Shown: positions 54,934 through 64,000 of the stretch, in pieces
How positions within the stretch are numbered: the stretch's first letter is position 1
How the letters are laid out: each line of letters opens with the position of its first letter
NCBI GenBank assembly: GCA_028386065.3
Contig: JAKUCV010000197.1
Location: forward strand, 198,004-262,003
Direction of reading: 5' to 3'
DNA length: 64,000 nt
Origin: Turnera subulata
Lineage: Eukaryota; Streptophyta; Magnoliopsida; Malpighiales; Passifloraceae
Program-made: the position numbers and the translations under genes
The notes under the pieces: model-generated
What the model saw: only the letters and a program-made list of their open reading frames with translations
Told to the model about the DNA's origin: nothing
Database searches by the model: none

Positions 54934-55682
54934 CGAAGAGTGGGGGACATCTGTTCTCAGACCAAACCTTGTATCGACAACTAGTCGGGTCTTTGCAATA
55001 TCTCAGCCTCACGCGACCAGATATCATGTATTCGGTCAACAAAGTTAGTCAGTTCATGCAAGCTCCCACTGATAACCACTATCAAGCTGTGAAGCGTATC
55101 CTTCGATACCTAAAGCAAACAATTGATTATGGCCTTCAGCTGTATCAGGGACACAACACCAGCTTACAGGCTTATACGGATGCAGACTGGGGCGGCAGTG
55201 TCGATGATGGCAGGTCTACTGGAGGGTACCTAGTGTATCTTGGCAGAAACCTTGTATCTTGGTCTTCGCGGAAGCAGCGTACTGTTGCTCGGTCTTCAAC
55301 CGAAGCAGAGTACAAAGCTGTAGCTGATGGCTCGGCAGAGATCCAATGGATACAGTCCTTGTTAGGAGAGCTTGGCATTAAACATTCAACACCCACAGTT
55401 TGGTGTGATAACATTGGTGCCACCTATCTTTGTCACAATCCTATCCAGCACACCCGAACCAAGCATGTGGCGCTAGATTATCACTTTGTTCGGGAACAAG
55501 TTGCGACCAAGAAGCTCACTGTCCAATTTGTTTGTGGAGATGCCCAGTTAGCAGATATTCTTACAAAACCACTGCCCATGCAACGATTCCAGCAGTTACG
55601 AACCAAACTGAACCTCTGTTCTGCACCCGGTTCAGTTTGCGGGGGAGTGTTAGCAGTAGATAATTCTCATCATGCATCCTAA
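54934..55682 (+). pseudogene. Copia RT tail and RNase H, lacking its start
   Basis: Open frame without a convincing ATG. It begins with the end of the reverse transcriptase ('LYRQLVGSLQYLSLTRPDI') and continues through RNase H: '[19 protein letters not shown]', '[15 protein letters not shown]', '[15 protein letters not shown]', 'RTKHVALDYHFVREQV', 'ADILTKPLP'. Catalytic acidic residues of RNase H (D in TDADW, E in STEAEY) are present. The frame runs into the 3' LTR. It is separated from the gag-pol frame by the internal deletion. Confidence 0.9.
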
Positions 55683-55897
55683 TCCTTATCATGTATTCTA
55701 GGTCAATCTATATTGTGTAACTCATATCTAGTAAACCATGCTTATCAGGTTACACTCCATGCTGTCTTGGAGTCCTTGTATTTCTGTACTACTACACAAT
55801 GTAACTCACTGCAAATCACTATTAAATACAGCCCTTGGCTACACAATGGTTGTACCAAGATTTCTCACAAAACACATATCTAGTTAGAATCTTAACA
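55648..55897 (+). repeat. Copia 3' LTR
   Basis: 250 bp, apparently identical to the 5' LTR and followed by the 5-bp target duplication 'gtctc'. Confidence 0.95.
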
Positions 55898-55902
55898 GTC
55901 TC

Positions 55903-57012
55903 TTACTAGGAAAAAGAATACGTCAGGTTCCTATTTTTATAATCCTATAAGCCACTCCTGACCTTTCTCGACCAAAACCAAAGATATGTATACATGGGCT
56001 CTGCAAGTTATCGTGGCTATTTTAAGATTAAGGCAAACTATGTGTTGGTGGGGTTGTGTATATATGTTTATCAACTCTCGGTCCTGACAAATAAACAGCG
56101 TACGAATAAAAAGGACTAATAAAAAATCTATCTCCTGTGCAGTCTATTAATACAACTGTACAATGAAAAATCTATGCAGGATGCATAAAGAATCCAGCTG
56201 GCTGTACATTTTGGAAAAGAAAACATTAATTTCTCTGGCAAAAAGGGTCTAGAAGAAATTAAAAAAAAAAAGAAAGAGTTAATTGTGTTTATTTATGGCA
56301 AGTTGGCAGGTCTTCCTAATTTATATAGGGACCAACTCCGTGACTTCACAATTAATTAATTTAGTGAAGTTCAAGGGCTGGGATTGGGAGGAACTCAATA
56401 AACAAAAGTTGCAGCGCAGTTGACATACAATAAGATGTTCAATTAACGACAAGAAAGACAAAATAGAGACCTCATCCCTCTCATTTTTGCAAGGATACTA
56501 CTGTGCTACGTATTTTGAATTCCTTTTCCGGAGGCTGGCAATTAGCATAGTTTCGCGACATGCATTTGGCATGGCATGCTTAATTACAATTATCGAGTTG
56601 TTTATCAAATACTACATTTTAATTTTCCCGATATACATGCATAGCAGAAGGTCAATTTAAAAGACAATTTGATCGTTCATATAACATTTTGGTTTATAAA
56701 ATGAATCGACATTGTAAAATCTAATGACATTTTCCAAGAGATGTGTCGATGCATATGTAAGGAGTAACGGTACAAATCATTCCTCTCCCTGTGAAAAAAG
56801 AAAAAATCAAATTTGGGAAAGCCGAAGTATCACTGCTAACATCTATGTATTTAATGAATAGTCCAAAACATAGTATTATGGAAAATGGAAGCTGGTATTG
56901 CGTATAACCTTACCTTGTACAAGTACATCAGACTTTGTTGTGTTGTTCTCTTTACACAAGGCACGTTTACTGTTCTCTATATAGCTTCCAAGTGCAAGCA
57001 ACATCAACCTAG
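55903..57012. other. MATE4-MATE5 spacer and MATE5 upstream region
   Basis: Continuation of the MATE4 3' flank interrupted by the Copia element, then array promoter repeat (for example 'catttggcatggcatgc' near 56,562 and 'ttttccaagagatgtg' near 56,730). No other gene. Confidence 0.55.
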
Positions 57013-59334
57013 ATGGATCATCAGGAGCCCAATCCTACACCCCATCAATTCCCACCTCAGGTTATAACATCTGAAAATAGAAGTGATTTAAGTTTATCCA
57101 ACAGACACAGTGATAAATCACATATAATTACAGAGCTAAAGAAGCAATTGCACCTGGCAGGGCCTCTAGTTGTTGTTAGTTTCTTACAGTTTAGTTTGCA
57201 AATGATATCACTCATGTTTGTTGGCCATCTCGGACAAGTCCCTCTTGCAAGTGCTTCTTTGGCTATATCATTTGCTGGTGTTACTGGTTTTAGTCTCATG
57301 GTAAGGTCTCTTCTCATATTTTGTCATATACTAACGCCATTACTATTCTTATGCTTTTGGTTCACAGCAACTATTGCAAAGGAAAATGCTTCATATCCAT
57401 CTCTCAGGAGTCATGAGCATCACTAATTATATTTGTACATATGTTATTTTTGAGTAGCTGGGAATGGGAGGTGCATTGGAAACATTCTGTGGACAAGCCT
57501 ACGGAGCAAAACTGTATCATATGCTTGGCGTATACATGCAGAGAGCTATGATTATTTCCACTCTAGTGGGTATTCCTGTGTCAATTCTTTGGGCCTTCAC
57601 AGGGAAGATTTTGGCTATCCTGAATCAAGACCCGCAAATTTCTGCAGAAGCAGGGTTATATACTAGGTGGTTGATTCCAAGCATTTTCCCATATGCCATT
57701 CTTCAGTGCCAACTTCGATTTCTACAAGCTCAAAATATCACACTGCCTCTGATGATAAGTACTGGTGCCACAACTCTATTTCATGTGCTTGTGTGTTGGA
57801 CTCTGATCTTCAAATTCGGATTAGGCAACAAAGGCGCTGCTCTATCTAACGGAATCTCTTACTGGGCTATTCATCCTCGCCCCGTACATCAAGTTCTCTC
57901 CCACTTGTCAAGAAACCTGGAAAAGTTTCTCCAAAGAAGGCATGAAAAATCTCTTTGCTTTTCTCAAATTGGGTGTGCCTTCTGCTCTTATGGTCTGGTG
58001 AGTTTGGTTATGCCCGATAAAACTAAATCAGTTTCCATTTTTCCTACTAATTATGCTCTACTGCTAACCACATTAGTCTTAACATTCACCAGCTTGGAAT
58101 TCTGGTCATATGAGTTTCTGGTCATCATGTCAGCATTTCTTCCAAATCCGAAGCTAGAGACTTCAATGATGTCTATCAGGTTCGTGTTTTTTGCCCGTCT
58201 TCATTCATCTCCTGCAAAGACAAACAACCTTAATTCCGGGTCTTTGTGTCTCTGATAAAGTTAATAAACAACATTTTCTCTTTACCTTTGATAACTAACT
58301 TATACAGTTGTTCATTTTCTGCAGTCTCAACACAAGTGCAGTGATCTTCAGAATCCCATTTGGTTTCGGCTGTGCCGTCAGGCAAGTACACTTGCACAGC
58401 TAACTTAACAATAACGTGTTTCCTTCCCTTTCGACAAGTACTAACTTCAGTAGTTAAAACTTGCAGCACAAGGGTTTCAAATGAATTAGGCTCAGGCAAA
58501 CCTTATGCTGCACGTCTTGCGGTGCGTGTTGTGATGTTCCTGGCAGTTGCGGAGGGTGTGCAGTTGCGGTCCGGAATGTATGGGGTTATGTGTACACTAA
58601 TGACAAAGAATTGGTGAAATATCTGGCATCAGTAATGCCTATACTTGCTTTGTCTAACTTCATGGATGGCATACAAGGCGTGCTCTCAGGTTCTCGATTT
58701 CCGTTACATCTAAGAAAAGAAAGAAAAAAAGGAGGACTTATAAACTGTAACGGGAATGGCCCTGCCTAAGAAAACAGAACCTTCCCTAATTTGTGGCAAA
58801 AATGTTTTTTCTTTGAATCAATTTAACTAGAATCCGGGTTTACATTACAGGTTGTGCTAGAGGGTGTGGATGGCAGAAGACTGGTGCATTTATATCTCTA
58901 GGTGCATACTACTTTGTGGGCCTCCCTTCAGCTATCATCCTCACTTTCCTCCTACACTTTGGTGGAAAGGAAATGGAATCTTCCACGTCCCTGATCAAGA
59001 TTGATTAGACGCAAATTATCTATCTCTTGTTTTGATACCCCCCAAATTAAATTGCAGGGACTTTGGATGGGAATCATACGTGGAAGTGCTCTACAATCCC
59101 TTCTGCTGTTACTCATTACCCTGCGCACAAACTGGGATCTAGAAGTAATTCAAATGTGTTCTGTTTTCTCGTTGAAAAGAAAACTAAATCATCAGCTCCA
59201 GAAGTGCTACAATTTATCCATTTCTATTTTGTCTACTTACATGAACTTCAATTTCTCAGGCAACAAAGGCGAGGGAGAGGGTGGGCGCTTCAGGAAACAA
59301 TAGTGACCATATGAGAACTCAGCTGAAGATATAA
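57013..59334 (+). pseudogene. MATE5: MATE transporter, full length but broken
   Basis: All eight exons can be placed: 57013-57300, 57458-58000 region, 58093-58179, 58325-58381, 58467-58689, 58851-58969, 59058-59144, 59260-59334. Lesions: a 5-bp deletion in exon 2 after 'GISYW' (about 57,865) shifts the frame; a 16-bp deletion in exon 5 (about 58,558) shifts it again; the donor after exon 6 reads GA instead of GT (58,970); the last exon has lost the usual 'SAIPS' end and reads on to a later stop. The intact parts resemble MATE1 most ('ELKKQLHLAGPLVVVSFLQ'). A pseudogene, though transcripts might still form. Confidence 0.85.
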
Positions 59335-59372
59335 ATATATGAAGTTGTCCCTTTTTCTTTTACTTATTGGCC

Positions 59373-59665
59373 GCTGCAGGTTAATTAAGTTTGGTGATAC
59401 GCTTAATTAGGCGACTCGGTGCTCCTGTACTGTTACTAAGAATGGACAACTGGACCTGAATAAGGATGCTCTAGCAGTGGCAAAGATCATTAATCTTTTC
59501 GTTTTTACTGTTGATGAAACTGACCCTGTAACCTATATATTGACGAAGATGGTGGTGTGGTAACACTGCTAGAAGATGATGATGATCTGCTTGACGTGAT
59601 GAAGCAGAAGAAACTCATATTCTAAAGACTTAATGCATGGTTCGATGGTGATAGTACTCATTCTA
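59373..59665 (+). pseudogene. Orphan NBR1 PB1-domain exon
   Basis: Decayed copy of the start of NBR1 exon 2 (61,386 onward), including the intron acceptor 'gctgcag'. Matching stretches include 'gagaatggacaactgga' (with an extra base nearby), 'aaggatgctcta' and 'gatgatctgc'. It has a stop at the third codon ('gttaattaa') and small insertions and deletions. It lies about 1.3 kb upstream of the true NBR1 start, on the same strand, with no first exon, zinc finger or later domain. Confidence 0.85.
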
Positions 59666-60679
59666 TCGAACATTTAGGCTAAGAATTTCATAGATTGATA
59701 TGTTTTTGTGCTTAATTATGTATTTTGCATGGCCTATAGAGTGTGAGAAATTGTTTCTATTCCATCCATGATCCATGTTCAAAGTACATTAGTACATGTT
59801 TTATTATGTATGTCTACCGCAATATATAAGCAAATTTAGTTACAATGCAAGATGTTGCGGGCCGAAGGTCTCACATCGTATTCGTATGCAGAAAAAACCA
59901 ACCCCTCCGATCCGGTCATCTTCAGCCCACGATGCAAAGCAACCAAAGGAAGGAAGATACACATTTATTTCGTTTCATTTTCCTTTATCAGAAATCGTCA
60001 ACAACAAGACACTTTATTGCTAATAAATGCCAACTAATCCCATTTGTCGATATTTTCTACGTTTTTCACTTAGGTGTAAGCTCATTACACCTTCACCCCC
60101 ATGCACCCTCTTCTATAACTTCCCAAACAACCAAAAAAAACCAACCCTTTTCCAAATCCATCCAATAGCCAGAACCCACGTGTGCGAACTCACAGACTCA
60201 TTAAAAGACTGCGCCGCACAGTATCAGCCCCAAATTGAAGATCATCTAAAAGTAGTATCTTAATCCCTAAGGTTTTTTTCTTCCAGAAAAGAGAGAAGAA
60301 GAACCCAAAGAAAAGGTCTGTTTAAGAAAATAATTAAAAAATATGGCATGTTTGTTTCTTTTCTTATCCAATAAGCCAACCAAACCAGGCCCAGAACAGA
60401 CCCACAGAGTCTCTCTATATATATACAAACGTAACCACACTCGTTATTTTGAAACCACCTCACTTCCTCCTCCTCGCTAAAAGCGGCTAACTGGTACGCT
60501 TTGGTTTGCGATTCTCGCCGTTTCGATCGTGTTTTTTTTTTTTTCTTTTGATCTTGAACAATTCCTCTCCGTTGTTTCTTTTCTCCTTGAATTCCAAATC
60601 TTCCTATCGATTAGGGTTTTCTCTCTTCGGCTTTGCGCGGCTTACCGGAACGCGCCTCTCCCTCTCTGTGTGTGTAACT
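59666..60679 (+). promoter_or_regulatory. NBR1 promoter and 5' leader
   Basis: No gene is supported between the orphan PB1 exon and NBR1. A TATA box ('ctctatatatatac', about 60,412-60,425) sits about 255 bp before the ATG, with a C/T-rich leader after it (60,450-60,670), which is typical of plant 5' untranslated regions. Confidence 0.6.
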
Positions 60680-63600
60680 ATGGCGTCTTCGCTGGTGATC
60701 AAGGTCCGTTCTTTATACGATTATCTATTTGGGTTTTTCTTTTGATGAATTGGGAATTTGATGGTTTGGATTGTTGATTGTTTTGTTCGAATACAGTGAT
60801 CCCTTGCTTGATTTGGCTTGTGTGCTTCATTTTCTGTGATTTCTGTGTAAAGGCTTGGACTTTGTGTGGTAAAATGCTTTTGTGTTGATTTTTTTTTTTA
60901 TGGTTATTGAGATTCCCTGGTTAAATTTTTTTGTCTTGACTTGGCATGTGTATCTTTAATTGCATTCTTCTCTTAATTTTGAAAAAAGGGAGTGATTTTG
61001 CTTATTAATTGTGTAGTTTTGTTTGTCCTGTATGTGTGGTTTGGAGACATTAGGTCTGAAAATAAAGTTTTGGATTGATATATACCTGGATATATAGGAG
61101 AGAATGAATTTCCTTTGATATAATTAGATTAAGTTAGAGTTTTGAAGTACTATCCGGAATTTTTTTCGATGCTTGCATAAGTTTTAAGTTCTTGATTCAT
61201 TGGCATGCATTTCAAGCTTGTCGTGTGATGGTATTTTGATGATCTTGGATGGTTATTTGAAGTCCTCTCTTTATCCCGATTGGCGACGGCTTATGCAGCG
61301 ACGTTGAGTATAGCAAAACCTTTTTGGATGACTGGTTAGTCCTGTAATAAGCATAGTAAGTTCCTTTTTTACTTTTTGGCTGCAGGTTAAGTACGGTGGT
61401 ACCCTTAGGCGATTCAATGCTCCAGTTGCTGAGAATGGACAACTGGATCTTGACAAGGATGCTCTAAGGGCAAAGATCGTTGATCTTTTTGGTTTTCCTC
61501 TCGATGCTGATTTCACCCTAACCTATATTGATGAAGATGGTGATGTGGTCACACTAGTTGATGACGATGATCTGCGTGATGTCATGAAGCAGCAACTCAA
61601 ATTTTTGAGACTTAATGTACAGCTCAATGATGATAAATTTGGTAGATATTCTGTTAGGTCCAGTGGTAGTTCTACCCCAATGAGATCTCCTCAAGTCAAT
61701 GATCCACTGCCATCCATCGGTGCTGGTCTTGCCGATGTATTCAAATCCCTGCCAGAGCCACTGCATGATGTGCTTTCCAAACTGTCTCTCGACGTTGCTT
61801 CCAAAGCTATGTCAACTAAAGCAGTGTCCTCCAGTCCTTTGCTAACTGAGCTAGTTGACTGCCTCTCGAAGATGGGACAATCCTCCCCTCTGGCTCCCCA
61901 GTCTCAAGATGGCGGACATCAGAGCACTCGAAATGAAGCATCAAAAGTTGCTCCATCCCTTGCAGTTCCAGATGCTTCAAAAGATGGTGCGAAGCAAGAT
62001 AATGGCCAAGCATCACTCAACTCCTCTTCCCAGCCTGGCCAGGAAGCCAGTGCCAAAAATTTGACTGGAGGAGTGAGGGGACCAACTACCCCTGTTATTG
62101 ACCCGGTCCCAGCTCCTGTTGATATCAATCTGGATTCTAAGAAGTCTGGGTCTCCAGATGTGAGACATGTACCAGTTACATCTGATGGCAAGGAAACTAA
62201 GAAGCAAGGTGAAGGTCCTCATAGCAAGAAGGCCTCTGTAACCCGTGAAGTCTTTGGTAGTTTTCCTCTTGGCTTTGGTGCTTATGCTGGTGCTTCAGCT
62301 GGTTTTGGAAGTGGTTTTGGTGCTTCAGCTGGTTTTGGTAGCTCCAGTGGTTTTGGTACTTCACTTTCAACTGGTTTTGGTGAACCTTGTAGCTATCGTG
62401 GAGTTCCTTCTGGTGGTGTCTGTCCATTTAGTGGTCTGCCATTGACAAACATCTCAGCTCCAGCTCCTTCTGTCAGGCCTTCTGGTAGCAAGAAAGTTCA
62501 AGGTAGCGGTGATGTCATATCTAGTGGCATATTCCATAAAGGTGTTCAGTGCGATGGTTGTGGTGTTCACCCAATTACAGGACCACGTTACAAGTCTAAA
62601 GTGTAAGTAATATCTGACCTCTCTATCTCATATTTACAAAGCTACGACATGAGCCATTTTCTATTTTTGTTTATGACAAGGCAATATCATTTGCTATCTT
62701 TGTATATGCAGGAAAGATGATTATGACCTCTGCAGCATCTGCTTTGCTGAGATGGGAAATGAAGCTGATTATATTAAGATGGACAGGCCAATGTCTAGCC
62801 GTCGCTTTTTCAAATATAATCCTTCTGTATGTTTTGTTTGTTTTTGACAGGTTGTAGGTGTTTTGTATTTTATTGCTTGTATCCTTCTACTGACCCGCCC
62901 TTCCTTTTTTTCACTATGAGCAGAGTAATTGGTATGCCCCGCCATCGTCTATTGGTTCTGGGATGAATCCTTCTCGGCCTAAATTAGACAGCCGCTTCAT
63001 TTTGGATGTCAACGTGCCAGATGGGACATTGATCGCTCCGTCTACTCCTTTTACAAAGATATGGCGGATGCGCAACAGTGGTAGTCTTGTCTGGCCCCCA
63101 GGTGCCAAGCTTGTTTGCATTGGGGGAGATAGATTCAGTTATGCTGATGCCTCTAAAGTAGAGGTTGGCATTCTTCTTAGCATTGTACTTCTCTTTGATT
63201 TCTCCTCTTACTTAATCATCTTCTCATTTTCCTGTGGTTATCTCTTGATGTTTTGTTTCACCATGCTAGATTCCTCCGAATGGTGTGCCTGTGGATGGCG
63301 AACTAGACATTAGAGTAGATTTTGTAGCACCTAAATTGCCTGGACGATATATTTCATATTGGAGAATGGCATCTCCATCGGGAATAAAATTTGGACAACG
63401 TGTCTGGGTTCTTATACAGGTATATTTTTTAAATATCTCTCCTCTAAGTTATTGGAATTGTTTACCAGTAAATATACTGGAGTCTCTCTAAAGACTTCCT
63501 GTGAAAAATTTGTGTTTTATATGGACGATACAAGTGCATTGCTTTTATTTTCTTGTGTTCTTGCATCTTCTGATTGTTTCTTTTTTGACCTTGCAGGTTG

Positions 63601-64000
63601 ATGCATCCCTGAAAGATTCCTCCTCTGACACCTCAGGTGGTTTGAACTTAAATTTGCCCCCTGGAAGCTCAAAAGTTCCTGAAATTTTGGATGTGAATGC
63701 TGAGCCTGTTGTCGAGCTTTCAGTTCCAACCTCTGACTCGGTGCCAGAAAAGCCTATTGTTGTTGAAGAGGCTATAAACCAGGAGTTATATGCCACTCCT
63801 ATGTATGGGACTCTGGATTCTCTTGCATATCCTTATTACCAGCCAGTCTCAATGGGCTATCCTCCCACAGCTCATTATTATCAGCCAGCTATAGTTGAGG
63901 GCGGTAATCCTCCTGGACCTTCTCAACCAGTGGCTGCCGCTGTTGTTGGACCTACTCAACCAGTTGCTGCTCCTGTGGCTGCAGCTACTGTTGAACCTAC
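60680..64000 (+). CDS. NBR1: NBR1 selective-autophagy receptor (5' part, gene continues past the window)
   Basis: Cargo receptor linking ubiquitinated aggregates to the autophagosome. Exons: 60680-60703, 61386-62602, 62712-62826, 62924-63163, 63270-63419, and 63597 to the window edge; 716 residues lie inside. PB1 domain (residues about 5-90): basic 'VKYGGTLRRF' and acidic OPCA stretch 'DEDGDVVTLVDDDDL', used for self-assembly. A low-complexity linker has a Gly/Phe-rich repeat ('GASAGFGSGFGASAGFG'). ZZ zinc finger (about 391-440): 'GVQCDGCGVHPI', 'YDLCSICF'. Four-tryptophan NBR1 domain (about 460-582): 'KIWRMRNSGSLVWPPG', 'YWRMASPSG', 'FGQRVWVLIQ'. The last exon in view is Pro/Tyr-rich; the LC3/ATG8-binding motif and UBA domains expected in the family lie beyond the window. 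No defects seen. Confidence 0.95.

Larger units (their letters stand above)
52822..55897 (+). mobile_element. Copia LTR retrotransposon, internally deleted, very young
   Basis: 3,076 bp, flanked by the 5-bp duplication 'gtctc' (52,817-52,821 and 55,898-55,902). Two 250-bp LTRs that I read as identical begin TGTTAG and end TTAACA. The primer-binding site 'tggtagcggagc' follows the 5' LTR and a purine tract ('gcgggggag') precedes the 3' LTR. Order gag, protease, integrase start, then (after a deletion) RNase H is that of Copia. Most of the integrase and the reverse-transcriptase core are missing, so the copy cannot move on its own. Confidence 0.95.

Noticed and set aside
62245..62445. Alternative frames in the Gly/Phe-rich part of NBR1
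   Set aside because: Shadows produced by the repetitive codons of the true NBR1 frame.

Overview
This is 64 kb of nuclear DNA from a flowering plant, very probably a eudicot. The evidence is multi-exon genes with plant-type GT-AG introns, plant gene families (MATE/DETOXIFICATION transporters, the autophagy receptor NBR1, a DUF295 protein), and plant transposons (Copia, MULE-like, hAT-like MITE, SINE, LINE). The sequence alone does not identify the species. A run of 734 N marks one assembly gap (21,602-22,335). Layout: a tandem MATE transporter cluster on the + strand occupies both flanks. MATE1 (3,434-5,742), MATE3 (46,072-48,918) and MATE4 (50,232-52,464) each splice to an intact protein of 492-493 residues from eight exons. 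MATE2 (43,202-44,318) lacks exons 1-2 and is broken. MATE5 (57,013-59,334) is full length but carries frameshifts and a lost splice donor. The cluster is followed by a co-linear NBR1 gene (from 60,680, running off the window), with a decayed copy of its PB1 exon lying between. Between MATE1 and the stump of MATE2 lies about 37 kb of foreign material. Most of it is a chimeric block present in three versions: 6,125-9,640 (partial), 10,022-25,296 and 32,050-43,024. Each block mixes decayed, intron-bearing exons of unrelated genes: NOTCHLESS (NLE, a ribosome-assembly WD40 protein), a KEA4/5/6-type K+/H+ antiporter, an F-box/kelch-like protein, and a small single-exon C2H2-like gene that is intact in one copy and broken in the other. 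Within the blocks there has been further local amplification: a 255-bp tandem repeat, repeated KEA exon pairs, and repeated NLE 5' exons. Between the two large blocks sit a CNL resistance-gene fragment, a Helitron-like 3' end and an intact single-exon DUF295 protein with a mitochondrial-type N-terminus. Mobile elements with clear ends: a 1,984-bp MULE-like element just upstream of MATE1; a SINE-derived inverted-repeat element inserted in the KEA remnant (5-bp target duplication, empty site in the other block); two 420-425-bp hAT-like MITEs with 8-bp duplications; a 555-bp solo LTR in MATE3 intron 3; and a young, internally deleted 3,076-bp Copia element with apparently identical LTRs downstream of MATE4. 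Paralogous sequence in the window supplies the empty site for several of these. The functional genes are therefore MATE1, MATE3, MATE4, NBR1, the DUF295 gene and possibly the C2H2-like gene. The rest of the coding-looking sequence is pseudogene or transposon. Everything rests on reading and translating the sequence by eye; no database search was possible.
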